Assembly: GCA_030435675.1 (NCBI GenBank)
Contig: CM059621.1
Coordinates: 14,384,001 to 14,448,000 of the forward strand
Length of the DNA stretch: 64,000 bases
Direction of reading: 5' to 3'
DNA from: Steinernema hermaphroditum
Lineage: Eukaryota; Nematoda; Chromadorea; Rhabditida; Steinernematidae
The translations under genes were made by a program, and so were the position numbers. Below are positions 1-12,550 of this stretch, one piece after another (the first letter of the stretch is position 1; the number at the start of each line of letters is the position of its first letter). Below the pieces are notes generated by a model. It saw nothing but the letters and a program-made list of their open reading frames with translations, had not been told where the DNA came from and searched no databases.

Positions 1-199
1 GCTTTCAATTGTATTCAATTCAAAAGAGGATTTTTGTCGCCTGCTGGTTGTTCTCTGTTGGAGTAAAAGAGAGCAACGCAGCGTATTTGGTTACATTCAT
101 TGATAGCCTTTGCCATGGTACTTAAACGGATCGATGGTTCCTTTATTTTTGACTGTGTTCCTATGGTCGAAAACTTATCTTAAAATCACTGTTGTTTAG

Positions 200-3100
200 A
201 CTAGAACGACTGTGGGAAGCCGAGCTGAGACGGAATCCCACGAACCCATCCCTCTTCCACGTCCTACTGATCTTCATCCGGACACGCACCCTCGTCGCGT
301 GTGCCATCTTCCTCTTCTGCCTCATCTTCGGCTTCATCGGACCCACCTGCCTGGTGCGAGGCCTCATCGCCTTCACCGAGAATCCCCGAAAGAACGAAGA
401 CAACTCGATCGACTACTGGTACGGCGCCAGTCTCGTCGTCAGCATCGCTCTCATCGAATTCGCTCGCGTGCTCTCCTACGGAGCCACCTGGGCCATCAGC
501 TACCGTACTGGAATACGCGTACGCGCCGCTATTTTGTCACTTCTGTTCAAGAATCTAGTCAATGTTAGAACGCTGAGGAACAAAACCCCAGCTGAGGTAT
601 CGTATCTGTATTTATGTACCATAACGCAGCGTTCAGATCGTCAACATCTACGCCAATGACGGCCAACGTCTGTTCGACGCCATCAGCTTCGCTCCACTGG
701 TGCTTGTGGGACCACTCGTTCTCTTCGGTGGCATCGGCTACCTGTGCATGAGGATCGGCGTGTGGGCCTTGGCTGGTGTCGCTGTCTTTTTCTTGTTTGA
801 TGCCTTCCAATTTGCATTGGGGAAGACCATGGTGCGGTGCAGGAACGCGGCTATCGAAAAGACCGAAAAGAGGGTGAGTCCTGTGACAAATAATGTTGAT
901 TGTAAATAATACGTCGAAGAAGTTAAGATTTAAAAAAAAGATTTTTGAATTCATGATGCTTCCGAAATTTCTCAATTATCTTTTTCCAGCGATATCGTAA
1001 ATATTTCAATGTCAGTGTCCAGCGGCCACTTTGCGCTATGTGAACACAGGACGCGTAAAAGACGCTGATTGATTTGTTGTCCTGGACGTGCTCGACTCCC
1101 AACTGTCTTTTCATTTTTTAAAATTCCACAACTATCATGTTCTGCGCTTAACAACGTAAGGACCAGATATGGCAAAGAAGTTAGCAGACGCTGCTGGCAC
1201 CATCAAGTCATTCAAAAATGGGTGAAATATATATACGGTTAAAGGAGTCGAAGGATATCATTTTTGACAATTGGCAACAACCTAAACAACGATTTCGAAT
1301 GGAATAATTTTTGTTTTTGCCTATCCATTCTACTTTCCTTTTTAGTGCTGGACGATTTTTGCAGTTTTGTTGTTACCACTGAGATGACCTTGTAACTTAT
1401 AACATAACCAGTTATGGGAATGTGGAATCATGAAAGAAGCATTGATTTGTAGATTAAACATAGGCATTGTACAGTATCAATTTTATGATTTTACAGAGCG
1501 GTCCATAAATAGTGTTACACGAAGAAAGAGTAACATATTTTCAAAGAATTAATCAAATGAGAAGATTTGTATAATATTCGAAAGCACGGGAAATTCAGAG
1601 CGAGAAACGTTTAATCACATTCAAAATTTGCACCTTGAAGTAGCTATGCTGGTGTCAAGACTTTTCGGGGAAATTCTTTAACTTATGCGTTATCATTTTA
1701 CGTGTGATTTCATCCCAGGCCTTCTTTAGAGCGAGTCCAGTGTCTGGTGCTTGACACTACAGGCCTCCTACCGAATAGGGAGACGGAGCATCCTTAGCGA
1801 TCCTTGTTTCAGAAGACGGGGGAAGGTTGTCTCACAGCAGTCCAAATTATTCTTAACGCCGTGGTCACCTAGTTCTTCTGGAGCCTCCATTCCAAGTTTG
1901 TAGAATTCTCCTTTGTCTATCGAATCACGATGTCCGACAAAATCCACTTTAAGAGGGTTAGCCCCTTTTCGGATGAACATGACCCACCATAGACACCGCG
2001 GTAGAATTATCGTTGCATTTGCAGAAAGCATGGCAGTAAAAAGATAACAAACGACGTTTTTTGAACTATTAAAAAAGTCCCTGGACCTTTTCCTCACATC
2101 TTTTTTCAGGACAATTACTGCGGACGTAGTGATTTGCCTCCGTCAATGCAATCACGTAAAGGAACATTTATATTAACTTTACGGGAATTTGTATTAATTT
2201 TCTTGAAAATTCGTATAAGAAATGAATCGCTTCCAGTCCTTAATAAACGTTCCCAACATGCTTTTCAGATAAGCGTAATGGGCGAGATCCTCCGCTGCAT
2301 TCGAATCATCAAAATGAACGGATGGGAGGATACGTTCCTGGACAAGATCAACGGTATGGCCTCCATGCTTCTTCCCAAAAACCGTACGGATTATAGAGTA
2401 CCGAGCACAGGAAACGAGAGATCTGAAAATCGCCGGCTATGCCCAAAGTTTGGCCATCGCTTCGGGACCAGTTGTGCCTGTTGTGGCCGCCATCTTCACC
2501 TTTGTGGGCCTCATCCTTCAAGGCAATGATCTCCTCGCGTCGGACGCTTTCTCCGCCGTTACCGTATTCTTCGTTATGATGTTCGGAGTGCGCATGATTC
2601 CCTACGGATCTCGCTACATGGCCGAAGCAGTCGTCGCCCTCAGGAGGATCACCGCCCTCCTGATGCTGCCTAAGATCGACACAGCGATCCCGCCTCCGAT
2701 TGATCCGTCTGTCGCCCTCCATATCCAGTCGCCTCTTCTTCTCTGGGATCACAACGACCCCGAAGATGTGAAGAAGGACGAAAAGGAAGAGGAGAACCTC
2801 ATCAACAACAAGGCAAACAATGTTGCCCTGACGGGCATTGATTTGGTCATCAAGAAGGTAGGTGTATTTTTGCAACAGTTTTGAAATGGTCCTGTTTAGA
2901 AAGAACTTATTGGAATCTGTGGCCCTGTGGGAAGTGGAAAGTCGGCTCTTCTCAGAGCCGCTATGGGTCACCTAGTGGACGAGAAAGGAGACCTGGAGAT
3001 GGCTGGAAGCGTGGCCTTTGTCAATCAAACTCCGTGTATTCAGAATCTGACCGTCAGAGACAACATCCTCTTCGGCCTAGAGATGCACAGTAACCGATAT

Positions 3101-6100
3101 TACAAGGCCGTTAGCTCGGCTCAGCTGAGCAAAGATCTGGAGACCATGGCTAACAACGACAAAACTGAGGTGACAAAACATATTCCAGTTTAGTGGAACT
3201 AGGGACTTTTCAGATCGGTGAGCGTGGAGTGACTCTGTCAGGAGGACAGAAAGCCCGTGTGGCCCTGGCCAGAGCTCTCTTCTCAAACAGAGACATCTAT
3301 CTTCTCGACGACATCTTCTCTGCGCTGGACAAGAAGGTCGCAGAGGCCATCTTCGATACGGCCGTTGTCAAAATGCTTCAGAACAAGACGGTTCTTATGG
3401 TCACCACTGACGTGAAGGTACGTTTGAAAATGATCAAACGGAAGTTACCAAAAATAACACTTGATATAAATTCCGTCTTAGAGTGAGCATTAGAATGAAA
3501 CTATACGTCGCAAAAATACATCATTTGACAAAAATTGAAGTCATATGGTAATTTCTTTACACAATTTCAACAACCATAGAAATGTTGTGAATCCCAATGA
3601 TGAATTGAGATTTGGATTGAGAAACCGAAGGAATTTGGACAAAAATAATATTGGTTTTAATGACGAATTACAATTGCATTCATTCTCTCGACATCTACTG
3701 CTCGCCCTTCGACATCTACTGCTCGCCCTTCAGTAATTAATAATAAAAGACTTTGACTTTGACTTTATTTCGCGAATCAAAGGCATTACGCCTTGCGCGA
3801 CACCGAAAATAGACAAACAGAGGATGTCTGGCAGACGGCTTCATCCCGGGCGTGGCGTTGATGTCGAACCGGTGGGCGGCGGCGCACTTCAAGGGGCATC
3901 TGGGAGTCGGCAAATCTTCGGATGCCGCAGCGGAACATTGTTTGCAACACAGCGGACGCTTCTGAGCTTGCATCTGATAGTCCATGGCCCGGGAGTTGCG
4001 TCTTCGCTGGTACTCAGAGCGTCGGCGACCTTCAGGGTGACATCTCACGCAGCGTGATTCCTGGTGTCGGACATCTTGTTGTCAGCGGTGGTGGGACTAC
4101 GGCTTCCGGGTGTCCCAATTCCCTCTGGAAGCCGGAAAACTCACAACTGCCACAGGGTTTGCCATCTGACCAAACCAGACACTCAGAGAGCGACCGGAGG
4201 GACCGACCGCTCACCACCGCGACACGAGTGAGAGAAGATTAATAATAAAATAATAATAATAATAATAATATTAATAATAATAATAAAAGATTATTTAAAA
4301 ATTCCAAACAGACGTTTCAAAACGTGATAGCGATTAAAAAAATGGCTAAACATCTGAGAGTGAAACGTCCTAGAACAAATGAAAAGTACGTCTCAAGAGA
4401 AATTGAAGTCGTTTGACAATTTCTTTTCACAATTTGAATAACCTTAGAAATTTTGTAAATTCTAATGATAGAATGAGATTTGGATTGAGCTAAAAGAGCT
4501 GAATGACAAAAATAATATTGGCTTTAATCATGCATTTCTACAGCATTCACACAATAAAATAATCAGCATTCTCCAGTGCTTGTCCTTCATCTGTTGGTGT
4601 GTCACGTCGGCTTGATACAGAATATATTAGATGCAAATGTTACAATAAACAAAGGCGAGGAACACTTCCTCCTTTGACGATAGAGGTGGGTAGGATAACA
4701 AGGTGTGCATAACGATACAAATGGACAGACGTTTCAAAAGATAGTACTGGACACTTCAGTACCAACCAATTCAGTACGGTATTCCGAATCCGATCCTAGA
4801 AGTGCTCAGCTCAATCGACGGCGATTTACCTCGATAACATTTTTGATACTCAGATGTCTCAACAACCACAAAAACATACAACCGGTGCAGTACCATTGAA
4901 ATATCTGGGATAAATCATTATATCAGAAAGCTATCTAAGCCATTTTGTATCACAGTAAAGAGCTTATATCTATTCCAGCGTCTGAGCAAATGCGACCGCG
5001 TCATCTACATGGAGAACGGCACCGTTGCTGGAATCGCCCCCCACAAAGAGCTTTCCAAGACACTCCCCGCTTATCAGTCCTTCTGCGAACATTCCGGAGA
5101 CAAGAACGAAGAGCTCAACAGATCGAGTTCCGAGGAACCCGGCGAACAGAAGTCTTCAGCGGAGAAGGACTACTTGGTCGTTTCCGCCGACATCTCCAGG
5201 GACCGATCGGGCACGATAGTCAGCGCTGCCCGATCGACAGAGAACGTGTCGAACGTAGGGAAAGTGATCGAAGACGAAGAGGACTTCGGAACTGCCGAGT
5301 TGGACTTCAAGATTTATCTGAAGTACATCACCGCTGCTGGAGGAATGGTGATGTGGACGATTCTGCTTCTTGCCTTCATTCTGAACGTGACCACGACCAT
5401 CTTCTCCACGTACTGGCTGTCGAGATGGCTCAAGGATGGACACCAGGAACAGGTAGGCAAAAGATCCTAACCGCAAAAATGAGAGCCTATAGGCTTTCTG
5501 AGCAAGACCGATAGAAAAGCTTATATGCAACACATTCATATTGGGAATCCAGTGGTGATGTTCACCACCAATCGTCAAAAATACACACATATACTCTCTC
5601 TTTTATGCAAAAATCATTAATGCGTTGCCAAGCAATGAATGCCATCTGCATGCAGTGTAAAATCGAACAAAATCGTAGACACTTCCGGTCAGACAGTAAA
5701 TTTCGTCCTTCTGAAACGTCGAGACAGGTCGCATTTCCAGTACTTCAACTGCCAAAACCGATCAACTCGAGATAAATGCTGGCTCTAGGCTTAATCTAGT
5801 CTTCCGCTAGACACTAGACATGGTAGACACTAATTGTGTCAACCAGACAGATTTCCAGAATACAAACAGAATACAATTTTATGGCTAGAGATATCAAGAA
5901 ATTCCCAAAAAATCTAAAAACAAATAAAATATGAAGACTTCCGAAATCTTTTTTTTCGATATCAACCTACCAACCGACATTGAACACCTAAGATCGGTTT
6001 CATCCCGACCCGAATTATTTCATTTTAAAGCTTCAATCAGCCCTAAATAAATGATAGATTCAAAATTGCAGTCACAAAAATGCGAACTGACTGTGAAGAT

Positions 6101-9100
6101 AAAGTAGAAGACTGGCAAATTTCGAAAACAAAAATGTTACAGCAAAATGATAACCTTTTCCTTGAGAATCATTTTCCACGACAAAAATTTTGGGCGTTAC
6201 AGTCGTTGCGCCTGTCCGCATTCTTTAAGAATCATTTCGTCATGTTTACTGTATTGGAAACAAAAAGTAGGACATCCAAAGGAACAAAATTACGATATAC
6301 CAAAAAACAAAAACGAGAATCTTCTCCTTAAGGTCGTCAACGTTGATGGCGTCAATATCACACAACACCGCAGTATCGCCGAAAACGAAAACAACGGATT
6401 TTACGCAGGCATCTACCTCCTCACCGTCGTTCTCCTCTTCGGATCCGGTCTCATGAAGGCGATGATCTTCGTCAGGGCATCTCTGAACGCTGGATCCAGT
6501 CTTCACCGCCGAATGCTGAACAGCATTGTGAAAGGAGTCGTTTCCTTCTTCGACAGCACCCCTACCGGACGCATTCTTAACCGATTCTCAAAAGACATGG
6601 ATGAGAGTAAGCTCTACACGTAACGTCTTCCAACTACAGTACCCATTTCAGTCGACGTGAAACTCCCGTTCACGGCCGAGGTCTTCCTCCAGAACATGAT
6701 CACCTGCTTCGGCTTCCTCCTCATGATCGCCTACGTCTTCCCTCAGTTCCTTCTCTTCGCCATCCCCCTCGTCATCTTCTTCGTCATCTGCGTCAAGTGT
6801 TTCCGTGCGGGAATCAGATGCCTCAAGAGGTCCGAGAACATCTCAAGATCTCCACTTTTCGACCACATCTCCTCAACTATGGAGGGTCTCATTACCATCA
6901 ACGCCTATGGACAGAACGACCGTTTCTTGGACACTCTGAAGACCAGACTGGACGAAAACAGGTAAATCACTAGTTTATGCACTGAACACGACATCAATCA
7001 AAGGATCACTGCAACAGACCAAAGACTCTACAATGCACTTGCATTCTTTAATTCGCTAAAATCTGTGTCCATCGTTGTTTAGTTGTGTCCGAAACAGCTC
7101 CTCTACCTGTTCTAAAGTTATTACTACACGCTCCTATTCTGATATCTTGCTGCAACTCTCATGTAGTTCTTAGCGCGCAAATCATCACTCAAATTTTTTG
7201 TATGTCCATGTTTTTTCTCCCATACGTCAGAACCTTGCAGTTACTATGCAGTTAAATCAGAAGTACAATGAAATTCCGAACCAGTTTAAATAGAATAATT
7301 AAAAATTCCAAACAAATGTTTCAAAGCGTGTTAAAGACAAAAATTTGGCCATATATCTGAGACTGAAACCTGCTAGAATTTCACACTCAACTCAAATAAC
7401 ACGCCAATCATAAAACACCTAAACGTTCCAGCGGTTCGATGTTCATGTTCCAATCGGCGATGCGATGGCTGGCCGTTTGGCTCGATCTTCTTGTCGTCTG
7501 CATCACCTTCGGCGTCTCCGTGTGCATCGTCCTTCTCACTGGCACTGTAGCCCCTGCCGACGCCGGCATGGCTCTCGCCTTCGCCATCCAAATGAGCGGA
7601 ATCTTCCAGTTCGCCGTTAGAACTCAGACCGAACTCGAAGCTAAGATGACGTCCGTGGAACGAGTCGCTTACTACGCTGAGGTATGATTCTTTGAAATCG
7701 TTATAATCTGACAAACAAGGACAAGTACTATAATGAACAAAAATTTGTGATTTTGAGGGAATATTCCATAATGAAAAATAATAACATCGTTATAACAAGT
7801 ACAGAAATAGCGTTTGACGGATAAGCAGAAGTGAAATATATTGCAGAAGCCAAAAATTTATAGCGATCCTCATCAAACAATGAATGTTTTGCACAATTTA
7901 TCCACCGAATCAGTGGCATTACGTAAGATACCTCGCTATGCACGCAGAAGGCAGATATCACAAATGTTATTGCTGGTTCTCATCTGTTTTCGGTGCGGAT
8001 GGTGACTTCATTGCTGACACGGCTATCCCATCAATGTTGGCTTTTTCACAATAATATTTAACTAACTAAGTAAGCGTCCTATTTTCAATCTATTAATAGG
8101 TGGCACTTCATTAAGAAAAATAGTTTACATGGAAATAATATGCATATTTCTGAAGCTAGATATAAGTAAATTGCAAGCTTGACCGAGACACCCAAAAATA
8201 CAATGAGATACAATATACAACTGCTTCTTTTATGCAGGTTTATATAACATCAATGCGGAGAACATATACATGTGTATAAATGGGGTCCCTGTGTACCCGG
8301 GAAAAGGAGAGAAAGGACTTGCATTAGCATTAACATTTATTCCGTATCATTAATTTACATCAGGCGGATCCCAGAAAGAATTTGCATAGGACAAAAATTT
8401 GCATAGCAAAGTAAGAGAGTGCTTAGGGGCTACTATTACCTACATGGAACTGTTGAACTACTTTTCCTTAAAATGCGGTGTTTTAATTTTCAAGTTAATA
8501 AATCTCTAGAAGTCCACTCAATTTGGGTTCGAAGTCATTACCATAAAATGTTGTATTTTCACTTAATTTTCAATTTCAGAACGTTGAGCAAGAGAAAGAC
8601 CTCACGACGGCAACGAAAACAGTTCCGAACGACTGGCCCCAAAACGGCGCTATCGAGTTCAAGGAAGTGAAACTGCGCTACCGCCTCAACCTTCCCTTCG
8701 CTTTGGACAACGTTTCCTTCGAAGTGAAACCCAAAGAGAAGATTGGAATCGTCGGACGCACTGGCTCCGGAAAGTCGTCCCTCTGCAACGCCCTCTACCG
8801 ACTATATCCGCTCAGCTGGGGAAGCATCAAGATCGACGGCGTCGACACCTCCACCATCAGCCTGCACAGGCTGAGAAAGGCGATGGCTGTCATTCCTCAG
8901 GACCCCTCCCTCTTCGCCGGAACCGTTCGCTTCAATCTCGACCCCGTTGGAACGTTCTCAGATGAGAGACTCTGGTCAGCTCTGGAGAAGACTTACCTGA
9001 AGGATACGGTAGCTGGACTAGAAGGAAAATTGGACTATGTGATTGGAGAAGGCGGCCGAAATCTGTCCGTTGGAGAAAGGCAGTTGATGTGCATGGCGAG

Positions 9101-10351
9101 AGCGCTTCTAACGTATGTTACTATGTCTTCATGAGCTAGTTAATATCGGGACCCGTGTAAGCTAGTTGATTATAAGAACGAATTTGCATCAGTTATGCAA
9201 AAATCTAGATAAGTTAACTATACATGTGAATTAAAGTAAAAATAGTGATTACATATTTTCCTCGAGTTACAAATTGCCAATTTTCAGAGAAGTGAAAATC
9301 GTTGTTCTCGACGAGGCGACCGCCAGTTTGGATGTTGCTACGGACCGTCTCATCCAGAAGTGCCTGAAGGAAGTGTTCAGCAACTGCACGGTCCTCCTTG
9401 TTGCTCACAGACTAGAGAACGTCATGGGCATGGACAAGATCATCTACATGGATCATGGAAAGGTATATGATATACGCTTATACCAGCAAAAATCTGTTAA
9501 TTTTTTGCCCCGTTTTGCTATAAGACACATTGTTTTTCAACTTGATTGAGACTGGAGGGATGTGTAGAACATGGTTACAGATAAGGGTGATCGCTACGGG
9601 TCCAGCCTCATGGATCGGCATAGATAGGTCATGGGTGTGCATGGATGGGTCGTGGTTGTCCATGAGTAAAAATAGCCACACAAAACTGATAACAAACGAA
9701 TCTGTGGAAATAATCCAAAAATTCGGAAACGCTCATCCATCAGATCTCTCTTTGCTGAAGATGACTGTCCTGACTTAAATGACTTAAAGAGATGACCCAC
9801 CTGACTTTAACATAACGTCCGTAAAAAAAGGAAAGGAAGACCTTATTCAAAAATTTCATCCCGGAAATTCAAAAATCATAAGGAAACGAAGAAATTCCAA
9901 AAACACAGAAATTTAAAAACTTCTAAAACGTATGTACATTCATCATATCTTTCTTTTGTAGAGGCGAACGCCCTAACTGACCCATTTTCGTTTTCAGATG
10001 ATCGAATTCGACCGAACCAAAGATCTCCTATCACGAGAGAAGTCACACTTCAAGCAACTCGTCTCGGGACACCAGCTCGACCTCGATCCCGATGTGGAAA
10101 TCGTGGACAACAACACGAAAACGCCCTCTGCCGACGCGTCGCCCGTGGAAACACCTTTCGAACTGGTGGACGACAACCGGCGCGACGAGAAGATCGACTT
10201 TGACGACGAGACCTCCGGAAAGGACTCGTACGAGGTGGTGGGCGAGAAGTCGGAGTCGAGCGAGCCGAAGGCGTCCAGCGAAGAGAACGACATCGAGAGA
10301 GTCGACTCGCTGGAGAACATTCAGCCACTGGAAGAGGAGGAGAGCGAGTGA
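200..10351 (+). CDS. ABCC-family (MRP5-like) ABC transporter, 5' end outside the window
   Basis: Full-type ABC exporter of subfamily C, membrane-embedded. Exons with continuous phase: 200-596, 637-873, 2269-2353, 2397-2857, 2900-3169, 3214-3417, 4979-5452, 6333-6606, 6652-6961, 7432-7681, 8580-9112, 9288-9472, 9998-10351 (about 1,344 residues; the first codon is split, so an exon lies upstream). Order: TMD1 (from RLERLW), NBD1 with Walker [11 protein letters not shown], signature LSGGQKARV and Walker [16 protein letters not shown]2 with [19 protein letters not shown]2 with [19 protein letters not shown] and [15 protein letters not shown]2 and NBD2 resemble human ABCC5 closely. The NBD1 H-loop position reads VTTDVK, with no histidine; NBD2 keeps VAHRL. 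An acidic Ser/Glu-rich tail of about 95 residues follows NBD2. In C. elegans the ABCC5-like mrp-5 exports haem; orthology here is inferred. AATAAA at 10547-10552. Introns hold several repeats. Confidence 0.93.
3530..3690 (+). repeat. Intronic direct repeat, copy 1
   Basis: Diverged direct repeat of 4399-4548 in the same intron of the transporter. Shared stretches include GAGATTTGGATTGAG and GACAAAAATAATATTGG. The two copies flank the interspersed repeats at 3752-4240, as if a local duplication had been invaded or the pair flanks one composite insertion. Confidence 0.7.
3752..3965 (+). repeat. Interspersed repeat family A, copy 1
   Basis: About 210 bp, shared with 15348-15560. Both contain AATAGACAAACAGAGGATGTC and a GC-rich GGCTTCATCC / GATGTCGA block. 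In the transporter intron. No transposase or terminal repeat is visible, so the class is unknown. Confidence 0.7.
4034..4240 (+). repeat. Interspersed repeat family B, copy 1
   Basis: Shared with 22087-22240. Both hold GCCACAGGGTTTGCCA, GAGCGACCGGAGGGACCGAC and CACCGCGACACGAGTGAGA. It directly follows family A here, so A and B may be parts of one longer element. Confidence 0.75.
4241..4286 (+). repeat. AAT microsatellite
   Basis: Simple run of AAT/ATA triplets in the transporter intron, directly behind family B. Confidence 0.9.
4287..4380 (+). repeat. Intronic repeat family D, copy 1
   Basis: Shares AAAAATTCCAAAC, ACGTTTCAAAACGTG and CATCTGAGAGTGAAAC with a diverged copy at 7296-7385 in a later intron of the same gene. 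Confidence 0.6.
4399..4548 (+). repeat. Intronic direct repeat, copy 2
   Basis: Second copy of the 3530-3690 sequence, in the same orientation, roughly three quarters identical by eye. Confidence 0.7.
7296..7385 (+). repeat. Intronic repeat family D, copy 2
   Basis: Diverged copy of 4287-4380, same orientation, just before the exon at 7432. Confidence 0.6.
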
Positions 10352-11060
10352 TTCATGTAAATACTCTTGTTATTGTTATCTATTTGTGTACAGGCAGGCC
10401 CAACTACCGTATTCCTCCTTATGTTCATGCGTGTCCTTCGTCTTCTTTCTTTTCCTGATATGTCGTTTGTAAGTACGAGTTGTATGTGCCGTTGGCATTT
10501 CCATGATTCCGAAATCTTTTCTCTATTTATGGTGGCTCCAAATGATAATAAAAAGTGGAAACTTTCATTTCCTGATTGTTACAAAGATACCATAAAACAA
10601 AAAAGTTAGCTACACCGTCGGCAAAAATCTTATCGGTTGAGCACTGAAAATGGATTGTCCCATTGACAACCATTTAAGAACTTATCTGCTGTGGATTTTC
10701 TTTTGGAATCTCAGGCCTTTCTTCTCCAACTGTGGGACAGTTGAGCTGTTCCTTCGATGACGATCCCTTTCAAGCATTCCGATGAGGGCTGAGCGAGAAT
10801 CAGATAGTCAGCACCCGAGAGTTCAGACGAGACTCTCGGATGGAACTTATACCCGAGACAAGAGTCGAGAAGAGAGTAATGAACTTGGATCTTTTGTCAT
10901 TCGTATAGCACGATTTCCCTTATAAATCTTGAGGACTATACGCACGATGACCGACCGAGTTACCTTCACGCCTTTTAAATCGAGTCCGAGTCCAACTCGG
11001 AGTCCACCCACCCGAGACTCAAAGTCCAGACGGAGGTAGACTCGATTTTCAGAACGCTCA
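10352..11060. repeat. Transporter 3' region and interspersed repeat family C, copy 1
   Basis: 10352-10700 is the transporter 3' UTR and flank. About 10755-11060 is an interspersed repeat rich in CGAGACTC-like words. It shares spaced blocks (ACTCAAAGTCCAGACGGAGG against ACTCGAAGTCCAAATGGAGG, and the CCGA..GAGTT.CCTT block) with 40540-40810. No supportable gene. Confidence 0.5.
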
Positions 11061-11895
11061 CGCTGTTCAATGGCCTTCGTGATGTCCGTCTCTTTTTTAT
11101 TACTCTCGTTTCTTTCAATCATTAGCGCCACTGGTGGCGTCTCAAGTCGACTTTTTCCTGCCTCTTTTTGCACTTCATGGCATGCCTCACGTACGTCGCC
11201 GAGAGGTTGGGAGGACATACCCTCCGCACCCACTTATGCAGATCCATGTTGAGTGCGGCATTCGGAGTGTCTCCTGCCCACAAACATTTGGTCCTAACGC
11301 TCTCCTCTTCCATTTAGGCCATCGTGCTGAGGTGACGGCTTCTCTGCGCGTGATGATAGAATCTGGGCAATACATGGTTGGGATCGACGCTCGTTGTCGT
11401 CCAGACGGACTTTTCGTTTTTTTGCATCGCTCCATCGTCGCATTGCCCATATAAAACGTTTGATCTGGAACCGTAAACGCACATTAATTCGCCATCAATT
11501 TGAGATTCCTTTGCAATTTACTGTATGCCCCCAGTTTTTCGAATTTTTAATGCCATTCTATTCTAGCTTTCGCATCTATTGTCAGGACCCGCCCGCAGGC
11601 GCGAGCAGACCGGCTCGTTCTTCTGAAACATCTGTTAGGACGCGCCACATGAAAGGGCGGCCCTGGACCATCGCAACCACCTAAAGGATGTAAAAGTCGG
11701 CGGCCGGCCGGATCTTCCTCTCTCGCCCCATCTCCTCCCCTCTCCTGATGCCCCCAAGGAGGGTCCAATAGGAGTACAATACCGGTCACAGAGACCCCAT
11801 CCAGGATTGGACATGGAGTTCCGCAATCTCTGTATTCCCTCAGTAGCTTCATTCTTGGGATTAAGTTCACATCAACCTCCTAACGTCTCGCCGAC

Positions 11896-12468
11896 ATGCC
11901 CACCAGCTACAGTGCGTATTATTCTCTCATGGACTTATGCGGACGCATCGACTGGATCGAAGACTTTGGAAGTCCTATGTTGCTTCAATCATGGTATTTA
12001 AGTGTACGTGATGCCATTGTTCATGTGTCTTTTGGTCGAGGTGAAATCTACTTCTGGCTGAACTTGGTGCCAATGGTGGATTCCAGAAGGACGACATTGA
12101 TCAAACGAAAAAGTCGTTTCGGAGGTGGCCTAAGTTTTGGATCAAAAAGCTTATTTTCCAAGGCTCCAGTGGATGTGTTCCTTTTGGCAATGGGTCTTTA
12201 GAAATATGTGGAGCAGCTAATCCTTCAACTCCATAAACCTTCGAGTAGTGTTACGTTCTTAGGGTTGTCGTTAGAAGATTTGCCCGCAGCAATTAGTAGA
12301 GCTATTGTCTATTATTATCACCCCGAACTTCATGGTCCTATTCTCTGGACATTGCCTTCTGGTCTCCAACAGGCACCACCTCGTAAATTTCCTTCGCCAA
12401 CAGATTCTCCTGACAGTTCTTCCTCAGAAGAGGGCCCCCTCGTTTCTAATTCTTCCCTTAGAAAATGA
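11896..12468 (+). pseudogene. Unrecognised ORF interrupted by one in-frame stop
   Basis: One frame runs from an ATG at 11896 for about 190 codons with a single stop at 12199-12201. The C-terminal part is Pro/Ser/Glu-rich. I recognise no family. It lies next to the - strand gag fossil (12.5-14.6 kb), so it may be transposon-derived, but nothing in its sequence proves that. 11061-11895 shows no gene; it is GC-rich and repeat-like around 11600-11780. Confidence 0.3.
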
Positions 12469-12550
12469 CAATACAATTGATTAAACTGATATCTACTACT
12501 TGGATAAATGTTGTGAGGTTGTCATATTAATAAATTAAAACTTATGTACA

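Noticed and set aside
1..199. Possible first exon of the transporter
   Set aside because: The exon at 200 begins within a codon after TTTAG, and no matching donor or ATG with the right phase is seen upstream in the window.
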